Origin: an uncultured Bacilli bacterium
GTDB lineage: Bacteria > Bacillota_I > Bacilli_A > RF39 > UBA660
Direction of reading: 5' to 3'
Length of the DNA: 6,616 bases
Assembly (NCBI GenBank): GCA_934095805.1
Contig: CAKOKV010000057.1
Span: 1 to 6,616, forward strand
Shown: positions 1-5,311 of the stretch, in pieces
Layout: each line of letters starts with the position of its first letter
How positions within the stretch are numbered: position 1 is the stretch's first letter
Made by a program: the position numbers and the translations under genes
Notes under the pieces: model-generated
What the model was told of the DNA's origin: nothing
The model's database searches: none
What the model saw: the letters and a program-made list of their open reading frames with translations, nothing else

Positions 1-389
1 GAATAACCACTAACTAGTTTATCAAGTGTACTAGAAGTAAGAGTACTTCCACTTGTAATTGAACCACTACTAAGAGAGTAATAATCACTTGATTTTAAAT
101 CTTTATAATCAGTAGTTGTATTTAAATAACTTTGAAAATCACTAGTAAAATCATAAGTAATAGTATTTTCATTTTCATTATAATAAGCATCTAAAATCTT
201 ATATGCTTTAAAACTATCAGTAGATATTACATTATTAACAGTAAATGTTGCTTTATTAGTAATATAGTAACTTTCAGTATCTGTAATACCTTTCTTAGTA
301 TTATCAACAGTTATAACAGTTTCAGCATATACAACTGTAAATAACATTAAACCAATAAATAGAATAAATTTTTTTAAACTATTTTTCAT
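1..389 (-). CDS. Pilin-like surface protein, N-terminal part (runs off the window)
   Basis: An open frame starts with ATG at 389-387 and stays open for 129 codons to the window edge, so the stop and most of the protein are missing. The visible part has a Sec signal peptide (MKNSLKK, a hydrophobic core, then VVYA before Glu23). It is followed by a beta-rich, Thr/Ser/Tyr-rich segment containing SFKAYKILDAYYN and ITYDFTSDFQSYL at about residues 59-90. That FxAYKIxD pattern resembles the first domain of isopeptide-forming (SpaA/FctA-like) backbone pilins of Gram-positive bacteria; this is family recognition by eye. A GGGAAG ribosome-binding site lies 6 nt upstream at 396-401. The start overlaps the stop of the preceding pilin-like gene by ATGA (386-389), indicating one operon and coupled translation. 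The likely role is a sortase-assembled pilus or surface subunit. The C-terminal sorting signal and catalytic residues cannot be seen, so the exact class stays open. Confidence 0.72.
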   Translation of the reverse strand, partial: MKNSLKKFILFIGLMLFTVVYAETVITVDNTKKGITDTESYYITNKATFTVNNVISTDSFKAYKILDAYYNENENTITYDFTSDFQSYLNTTTDYKDLKSSDYYSLSSGSITSGSTLTSSTLDKLVSGY

Positions 390-1021
390 TTTTTACTTCC
401 CTTCTTTACTACAAAATATATAACTATTCCAACCACAATTATAAGAGATACTACTCCAGTAATTATATAATTAACAATTGGATCAAATGTTTTAGGTATT
501 TCTTCTTCTTTTATACTTTCAGTTGCTTTTAAAACAGCTAAAACATTATAATTTTCTTCTAACCTAACCTCATCATAAGTCGGAACACTTATCAATAATG
601 GTGAACTTGAATAAGTATATTTTTCATCAATAATTTTATCATCAATCTTCACCAAATAAACTCCAACAATCAAATCATCAAATTTAAATAATCCATGACT
701 ATCAGTATTTGTAGTTTTAATATAGTTAATATTATTATCAGTAATGTGTTTATTAACTTTATCAACAAGTGCTTTATATTCTGATGCATTTAAATTATTT
801 ATATTATCAGTAAAAGTATTAAATTCATCTCCATAAGTAAAATTACCATCAGTATCTAAGTCACCTACTTTATAAAGATAAGCAGTCGCATCACTTATAA
901 TCTTATCTCCATAAGTATATTCACCAGTTATTTCACCTTTCTTAGTAATGTCAATCGCATCAACACTAATAAATATAAAACTAATTAAAACAGTAAATAA
1001 TAAATAATTAAGCTTTTTCAT
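386..1021 (-). CDS. SpaA-like pilin subunit with signal peptide and sortase-like IPKTF tail
   Basis: This 211-residue exported protein has a Sec signal peptide at residues 1-22 (MKKLNYLLF core, SVDA cleavage site). A beta-rich domain follows, with DATAYLYKVGDLDTDGNFTY at 44-63 and the HGLFKFDDLIVGVYLVKID stretch at 109-127. The G-x-F-x-F-x-x-L-x-V-G-x-Y-L-V pattern is typical of Cna-B/SpaA prealbumin-like pilin domains. The C-terminus has a sorting-signal layout: IPKTF at 175-179, a hydrophobic helix at about 185-205, and a KKGSKK basic end. IPKTF replaces canonical LPxTG, so sortase anchoring is inferred; a plain membrane anchor is the alternative. The start is set by AGAGG 5 nt upstream of the ATG (1027-1031). 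It opens a new unit after the ttcA terminator. The 68-nt gap is AT-rich and contains TATTAT at 1043-1048 but no convincing -35 box. It overlaps the next pilin-like gene by ATGA, so the pair probably forms a pilus operon, this one perhaps as ancillary or base subunit. Confidence 0.78.
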   Translation of the reverse strand: MKKLNYLLFTVLISFIFISVDAIDITKKGEITGEYTYGDKIISDATAYLYKVGDLDTDGNFTYGDEFNTFTDNINNLNASEYKALVDKVNKHITDNNINYIKTTNTDSHGLFKFDDLIVGVYLVKIDDKIIDEKYTYSSSPLLISVPTYDEVRLEENYNVLAVLKATESIKEEEIPKTFDPIVNYIITGVVSLIIVVGIVIYFVVKKGSKK

Positions 1022-1075
1022 ATCTACCTCTATTCTCTAATAATAATATCAAAAACTAAATAAAAAATAAATAAC

Positions 1076-1109
1076 ATTTAAAAAGAATTTCAATTTTTGA
1101 AATTCTTTT
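1076..1109 (-). terminator. Intrinsic terminator of the ppi-folD-ttcA operon
   Basis: On the minus strand the sequence forms a perfect 13-bp inverted repeat (arms 1097-1109 and 1081-1093) around an AAA loop, and the last arm runs into five consecutive U residues. The hairpin covers the last codons of ttcA, and the TGA stop lies at the loop. Stem GC content is low but the pairing is perfect. It separates the housekeeping operon from the pilin operon downstream. Confidence 0.72.
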
Positions 1110-1920
1110 CATCATAATCATCTAAGAAAAAATATTTACTTTCTCTATCATAATAACCTAATATAGTATTTAGATTAACATTAAATGTAGATTTAAATAC
1201 ATTATAATCAATATTAGGATTTACTTTCTTTAATTCTTTTATTAGATTTTTTATCTCTTTTCTCTTAGAATTATTTTCATGTTCACTTCTTTCAGTAAAC
1301 TTACAAGCACAATTTATAAATGTAAGATTATTACCATTAACAAATCTTAATATATCATGTTCTCTAACATAATATAAAGGTCTTATAAGCTCCATACCTT
1401 CAAAATTATCACTATGTACCTTAGGCATCATAGTTTTATATTCAGAAGCATAAAACATACTTAAAAGAATAGTTTCAACAACATCATCAAAATGATGGCC
1501 TAATGCTATCTTATTACATCCTAATTTTTTAGCTTGATTATATAAAGCACCTCTCCTCATTCTAGCACATAAATAACAAGGAGAAACCTTTTGACTTTCA
1601 ACCACACTAAATATATCAGTAGTAAATATATTCAAATCAATATCCATTAATTTAGCATTAGATTTAATTAACTCTAAATTCTTTTCATTATAACCAGGAT
1701 TCATACAAATAAAGACTAAATCAAAATTAACATCTCCATGTCTTTTTAATTCTTGCATACATTTAGCAAGTAAAAATGAATCCTTACCACCAGAAATACA
1801 TACAGCTACTTTGTCTCCTTCATTAACAAGTTTAAATTCTTTAACTGCTTTAACAAATCTAGCCCATATTTCTTTTCTATATGTTTTAATTATACTTTTT
1901 TCTATTTCTTTATTATTCAT
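1090..1920 (-). CDS. ttcA: TtcA-like tRNA 2-thiolation enzyme (PP-loop ATPase)
   Basis: This 276-residue cytoplasmic enzyme has the PP-loop SGGKDS at residues 43-48, which binds ATP and adenylates the target base. CYLC at 115-118 and NCAC at 203-206 supply cysteines matching the three that hold an oxygen-labile [4Fe-4S] cluster in characterised TtcA. LGHHFDDVVET at 140-150 and the MMPKV...IRPLYYVRE block at 164-187 also match TtcA. In studied bacteria TtcA makes 2-thiocytidine at tRNA position 32; whether this Firmicutes relative modifies the same base is not shown. TilS is less likely because the protein is short and has the cluster cysteines. The second cysteine pair is CxC rather than the CxxC I recall for E. 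coli. The ATG at 1920 overlaps the folD end by 8 nt and has no ribosome-binding site of its own, so translation probably depends on reinitiation from folD. It is the last gene of the operon, with a terminator over its stop. Confidence 0.85.
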   Translation of the reverse strand: MNNKEIEKSIIKTYRKEIWARFVKAVKEFKLVNEGDKVAVCISGGKDSFLLAKCMQELKRHGDVNFDLVFICMNPGYNEKNLELIKSNAKLMDIDLNIFTTDIFSVVESQKVSPCYLCARMRRGALYNQAKKLGCNKIALGHHFDDVVETILLSMFYASEYKTMMPKVHSDNFEGMELIRPLYYVREHDILRFVNGNNLTFINCACKFTERSEHENNSKRKEIKNLIKELKKVNPNIDYNVFKSTFNVNLNTILGYYDRESKYFFLDDYDEKNFKN

Positions 1921-2749
1921 TATTCATCACATCAAACATATCTATTATTCCATTTTGCTTTTTATAAGCTTTAAATGTATTCTTTACTAACATAACAACT
2001 GTCATAGGACCAACTCCACCCGGAACAGGAGTTAAATATGAACATTTATCCATAACATTAGGATTAACATCTCCACATATCTTCTTATTAACTCTATTTA
2101 TACCTACATCAATTATAACTGCATCTTTTTTAATCATAGATTTACTAATAATATTCTTTTTACCTGCAGACACAATTAATATATCAGCATTCTTAGTATA
2201 TTGCTTTAAATTTTCAGTTTTAGAATGACATATAGTAACAGTAGCATTTCTTTTTAAACATTCTCTAACCATAGGTATACCTACTGCTTTACTTCTTCCA
2301 ATTACTACAACATTTTTTCCTTCAAGATTAATCTTATAGTAATCAAAGATTTCCATAACACCATATGCAACTGGTGGTACAAATGCACTACCACATCTAA
2401 AACCATCAACATCTTTATTAATATCAACAGTATTAACAATTCTATCCTCATTAAACTTTTTTGGCAAAGGTAATTGAACAATTATACCATTAATAAATTT
2501 ATCTTTATTAAGTTCCTTAATCTTTTTAATAACCTTTTCTTCACTAACAGTTTCATCAAATGATAAATGTAAAAAGCTCATTCCTACATATTCACAAGCT
2601 TTCTTTTTATTATTAACATATATTTTACTAGCAGGATCATCTCCAATAGTAACAACTGCTAATACTGGTGTCTCTTTATATGATTCAACATTACCTTTGA
2701 TTTCATCCTTAATCTTGGCACTTAAATTCTTACCATCTAATAAAATCAT
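1913..2749 (-). CDS. folD: FolD, methylenetetrahydrofolate dehydrogenase / methenyltetrahydrofolate cyclohydrolase
   Basis: This 278-residue bifunctional enzyme of one-carbon metabolism interconverts 5,10-methylene-, 5,10-methenyl- and 10-formyl-tetrahydrofolate using NADP(H), in the cytoplasm. The length is normal for the family. Visible family marks are the catalytic Tyr44 and Lys48 in IYVNNKKKAC, QLPLP at 92-96, and DVDGF with Asp115. The Rossmann cofactor site is VVVIGRSKAVGIPM at about 147-160, followed by IDVGIN at 213-218 and the C-terminal signature PGGVGPMT at 243-250. One conserved block deviates: where FolD normally has PCTPxG, this protein has PPVAYG at 125-130, next to the cofactor domain. 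The other catalytic residues are intact, so I expect a working enzyme, possibly with altered cofactor or substrate handling. The start at 2749 is fixed by GAGGAG 5 nt upstream, which lies inside the end of the isomerase gene. It sits 2 nt after that gene and overlaps ttcA by 8 nt. Confidence 0.95.
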   Translation of the reverse strand: MILLDGKNLSAKIKDEIKGNVESYKETPVLAVVTIGDDPASKIYVNNKKKACEYVGMSFLHLSFDETVSEEKVIKKIKELNKDKFINGIIVQLPLPKKFNEDRIVNTVDINKDVDGFRCGSAFVPPVAYGVMEIFDYYKINLEGKNVVVIGRSKAVGIPMVRECLKRNATVTICHSKTENLKQYTKNADILIVSAGKKNIISKSMIKKDAVIIDVGINRVNKKICGDVNPNVMDKCSYLTPVPGGVGPMTVVMLVKNTFKAYKKQNGIIDMFDVMNNE

Positions 2750-2751
2750 AA

Positions 2752-3432
2752 TTACTCCTCATAGTATTCTACAAATCTAACATTTTTAATAACTACATCA
2801 TCAATAGGTTTACTATTCATATTAGTTTGTACTGAAGCAATCTTATCAAGAACATCATATCCACTAACAAGTTTACCAAATCCAGCATAGTTTCCATCTA
2901 AATAAGTTGCATCTTCTTGAACAATATAAAATTGACTAGAAGCAGAGTTTAATGTTTCACTAGTTTCAGGATTACTACCCTTTCTTGCCATTGATAAAAC
3001 ACCTCTAACATGACTTATATCATTTTTAACTCCATTAGCTTCAAATTCACCTTTGATAGTTTTATCACTTCCACCACTACCATCGCCTTTTGGATCACCA
3101 GTTTGAATAACAAAATCTTTTACTACTCTATGAAATATAAGACCACTATAAAAGTTTTTACTAACTAAACTTTTAAAATTTTCAACTGTAATTGGTGCTT
3201 TATCAGGATATAATTCAGCAACCATAATTCCATAATTTCTAACATCAATCATAACTAAATTAGTTTCTTTATCACTTGTAACAAACTTTTTAGTTTTAAT
3301 AGTATAAATAGTTTTTCCATCTACTTCACTAGTAGTATAGTTAAGATTCTCTTCCTCTTTATTACCACAACTACATAAAATAAATAGTAAACTCATACAT
3401 AAAAATATTTTTATAATCTTTTTCACTTTCAT
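2752..3432 (-). CDS. Cyclophilin-type peptidyl-prolyl cis-trans isomerase lipoprotein
   Basis: This predicted lipoprotein of 226 residues is tethered outside the cell membrane and should catalyse cis-trans isomerisation of prolyl bonds in exported proteins. The N-terminus MKVKKIIKIF is followed by a hydrophobic stretch and the lipobox LCSC, with Cys22 as the lipidated residue. The cyclophilin domain fills about residues 60-224: KAPITVENF, then FHRVVKDFVIQTGDPKGDG from about residue 100 with the catalytic Arg, SQFYIV, and YLDGNYAGFGKL. The Trp of human CypA is Tyr here, as in many bacterial members. SlrA of pneumococcus is a comparable lipoprotein. The frame extends to a TTG at 3474, but I chose ATG 3432. 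It gives a normal lipoprotein leader, and a TATAAT box at 3457-3462 would put the transcript start downstream of the longer option. No clear Shine-Dalgarno is seen before either. First gene of the operon with folD and ttcA. Confidence 0.88.
   Translation of the reverse strand: MKVKKIIKIFLCMSLLFILCSCGNKEEENLNYTTSEVDGKTIYTIKTKKFVTSDKETNLVMIDVRNYGIMVAELYPDKAPITVENFKSLVSKNFYSGLIFHRVVKDFVIQTGDPKGDGSGGSDKTIKGEFEANGVKNDISHVRGVLSMARKGSNPETSETLNSASSQFYIVQEDATYLDGNYAGFGKLVSGYDVLDKIASVQTNMNSKPIDDVVIKNVRFVEYYEE
2755..2760 (-). promoter_or_regulatory. folD ribosome-binding site formed by the last codons of the isomerase gene
   Basis: The codons GAG GAG that encode the final Glu-Glu of the isomerase also read as a near-perfect Shine-Dalgarno sequence, 5 nt before the folD ATG. 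The isomerase stop TAA lies between them. This ties the two reading frames together and argues for one transcript. Confidence 0.8.
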
Positions 3433-3456
3433 CACCAAAATAATTTTATCATAAGC

Positions 3457-3462
3457 ATTATA
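3457..3462 (-). promoter_or_regulatory. Candidate -10 box for the isomerase-folD-ttcA operon
   Basis: An exact TATAAT on the minus strand lies just downstream of the terminator of the preceding gene and about 24 nt before the preferred isomerase ATG. No good TTGACA-like -35 box lies 16-18 nt upstream, where the terminator arm sits. In such AT-rich DNA the hexamer could be chance, so its position is the main support. Confidence 0.4.
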
Positions 3463-3472
3463 AAATGTCATC

Positions 3473-3506
3473 AAAAGAAAATAGATTTCACAATTGAAAC
3501 CTATTT
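3473..3506 (-). terminator. Intrinsic terminator of the prepilin-BspA gene
   Basis: The minus strand forms a 12-bp stem (arms 3495-3506 and 3479-3490, with one G-U pair) around an AUUG loop, followed by UCUUUU. Together with the U residues of the last arm this gives a U-rich tail. The TAG stop of the surface protein gene is inside the first arm, so the gene ends in its own terminator. This isolates the surface protein unit from the housekeeping operon. Confidence 0.72.
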
Positions 3507-5246
3507 AACAACTACTTTTAAATACTTAGGAATACTAATTACATCACTATTTTCAAATAAATTAACAATATCACTATTCTTAACATAAACAATATTTGAA
3601 TTAGAATCCCAAAACATATTTTCTAAGTTAACTTGATCACTAATATCAAATGTAGAGATATCTAAATTTTTAACATGACAATTTCTAAACATTTGATCCA
3701 TATTAGTAACTTTACTTGTATTAAAACTACTTAAATTTATTTCAGTTGCATCACTAACCGCAAACATACCACTCATATCAGTAACATTGCTAGTATCCCA
3801 TGAACTTAAATCCAATTTAGATACATTTGTTCCCCAAAACATACTTCCCATCTTTGTTACATTATGTGTATCAAAATTCTCAAGACCTTTTATTTCAGTG
3901 GCTTCTGTATTCATAAACATTATACCCATATCAGTTACATTGCTTGTATCAAATGAACTAACATCTATTTTTTTAGATGTATTAAACATAAACATAGCAC
4001 CCATTAAAGTTACTTTACTTGTATCAAAATTACTTAAATTTAAATAATCTACTTTAGTACCATAAAACATTGCATTCATGTTAATTACTTTACTTGTATC
4101 AAAATTTTCAAGACCAATTATTTTAGTAGCACTAGACCAAGCTAAGAAACATAAGAAACTTGTAACATTGCGGGTATCAAAACTACTCCGATTAAGAGTT
4201 AAAGCTTTACTGTCTCTAAACATATGTTCCATATTAGTAACTTTACTTGTATTAAAATACTCTAAACCATCTATACTTTCTGCCTTACTAGCCCAAAACA
4301 TAGCATATAGTCTAATAACATTATTAGTATCAAAATTACTTAAGTCTAATTTAGTAGCTTCAGTACTTTTAAACATAAAATCCATATATTTTACTTTTTT
4401 AGTATTAAAATTTACTACATTAAGAGTTTTGGCTTTACTTCCATTAAACATATTACCCATAGTTGTAACATTATGAGTATCTAATTTTTCTAAACCAACT
4501 ATTTCTGTAGCAGCACTCTTATAAAACATAGAGTTCATATTAGTAACATTACTTGAATTAAAACTACTTATATCAATTGAACTAGCTTTGCTATATCTAT
4601 ACATTGCATTAGTTGACACTACTGGTTTACCATTTATTGATGAACATATCTCATCATTAACAGGACTTGTACTTGATTTATCTGTAAGTTGTACTCCCCA
4701 TCCATCATTAAATATACTATGCCAACCAATTGGCTCACCTTCATCTAAATTATTACCCTCTTGTTTATATCTATAAGTATAAGATCCTTGAACAAATTCA
4801 GCACCTTGAACTAGTTTACCATCATAAGTACATTTCACAGGTTCTGGAGCATTAAGATTTCCTTCACAATCTCCTTCTTCTATTAATTCATAAGTTAAAC
4901 TTTTTATATCATTAATACGACTTCTTATACAATAAGTTCCATCAGAAACCTTAAAATCTTTTATAACACCTTTGTCATCTAATCTTATATCATAAACTAA
5001 TTTATCTGTATCTATATTTAATTTATTATCTGAAGAATTTATTTTATTGATAACATTCCCTCTCATATTTTCAGTAATATATTTTTTAGATACTTCTTTA
5101 TATAAATTTTTAGCTTCTGTTAAAAACAGTTCTTTTTTAGCTCTATTAAACATTTCAAGTACACTTGGTAAAGCTATTATAACAAGCAATGCTAATATTG
5201 CTATTACAGCTAATAATTCTACTAATGTAAATCCCTTTTTATTCAT
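3501..5246 (-). CDS. Prepilin-type surface protein with BspA-like (DUF285) repeats
   Basis: This 581-residue protein joins two architectures. Residues 1-30 are a class III (type IV prepilin) leader: MNKKG then FTLVELLAVIAILALLVIIA. The expected cleavage is Gly5/Phe6 with the conserved Glu at +5, normally the job of a prepilin peptidase that also methylates the new N-terminus. A long amphipathic helix and small head (about 31-130, with Cys106 and Cys127) resemble a pilin or pseudopilin. Residues 139-219 form a short domain bounded by Cys139 and Cys201 with GWGVQLTDK in the middle. Thirteen DUF285/BspA-type repeats follow (220-548), then a 33-residue tail. BspA-like repeats are known on surface proteins that bind host or bacterial partners, so an adhesin displayed from a pilus-like or membrane-anchored stalk is the best guess. 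AGAGG lies 9 nt before the ATG. It follows a paralogue after 65 nt containing that gene's terminator. No pilus assembly genes are in the window. Confidence 0.9.
   Translation of the reverse strand: MNKKGFTLVELLAVIAILALLVIIALPSVLEMFNRAKKELFLTEAKNLYKEVSKKYITENMRGNVINKINSSDNKLNIDTDKLVYDIRLDDKGVIKDFKVSDGTYCIRSRINDIKSLTYELIEEGDCEGNLNAPEPVKCTYDGKLVQGAEFVQGSYTYRYKQEGNNLDEGEPIGWHSIFNDGWGVQLTDKSSTSPVNDEICSSINGKPVVSTNAMYRYSKASSIDISSFNSSNVTNMNSMFYKSAATEIVGLEKLDTHNVTTMGNMFNGSKAKTLNVVNFNTKKVKYMDFMFKSTEATKLDLSNFDTNNVIRLYAMFWASKAESIDGLEYFNTSKVTNMEHMFRDSKALTLNRSSFDTRNVTSFLCFLAWSSATKIIGLENFDTSKVINMNAMFYGTKVDYLNLSNFDTSKVTLMGAMFMFNTSKKIDVSSFDTSNVTDMGIMFMNTEATEIKGLENFDTHNVTKMGSMFWGTNVSKLDLSSWDTSNVTDMSGMFAVSDATEINLSSFNTSKVTNMDQMFRNCHVKNLDISTFDISDQVNLENMFWDSNSNIVYVKNSDIVNLFENSDVISIPKYLKVVVK
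3603..4589 (-). repeat. Thirteen tandem BspA/DUF285 repeats (75/78 bp units), complete copy
   Basis: Residues 220-548 divide without remainder into 13 units. Nine are 25 residues and four (units 2, 5, 7, 10) are 26 residues and carry G-L-E or a close form in place of the L-S-S strand. The core is LDLSSFDTSNVTDM followed by xxMFxxS. Unit 6 has lost the MxxMF part, and unit 13 is divergent (DISDQVNLENMF) and probably caps the array. The DNA units are clearly related but not identical. Confidence 0.93.
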
Positions 5247-5281
5247 TTAACCTAACCTCTATTCTATTAGATATTTTACCA

Positions 5282-5307
5282 TTTAAAAAGTACTATTTCT
5301 AGTACTT
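5282..5307 (-). terminator. Intrinsic terminator of the upstream BspA-like gene
   Basis: On the minus strand AAGTACTA and TAGTACTT pair perfectly (8 bp; 5300-5307 with 5288-5295) around a GAAA tetraloop, and the stem leads into a run of five U residues. It begins 4 nt after the TAA stop of the upstream surface protein gene and lies in the gap before the next gene. Confidence 0.75.
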
Positions 5308-5311
5308 ATAA

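Noticed and set aside
1022..1089. Riboswitch or attenuator before the pilin operon
   Set aside because: The gap holds only an AT-rich stretch and a ribosome-binding site. No conserved riboswitch core or second hairpin is seen.
386..1092. Mycoplasma-type code with TGA as Trp
   Set aside because: TGA closes two genes at sensible points (an ATGA overlap and within a terminator hairpin), and Trp residues in conserved positions are TGG.
3787..4476. Plus-strand open frames across the repeat array
   Set aside because: They are antisense shadows of the DUF285 repeats. The periodic coding sequence leaves a reverse frame without stops, and the translations are just repeats of VTLLVSK-type strings with no ribosome-binding sites.
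5247..5311. Promoter in the gap before the prepilin-BspA gene
   Set aside because: TAAAAT and TATCTA are -10-like, but no matching -35 box is visible outside the terminator hairpin. In DNA this AT-rich such hexamers are expected by chance.
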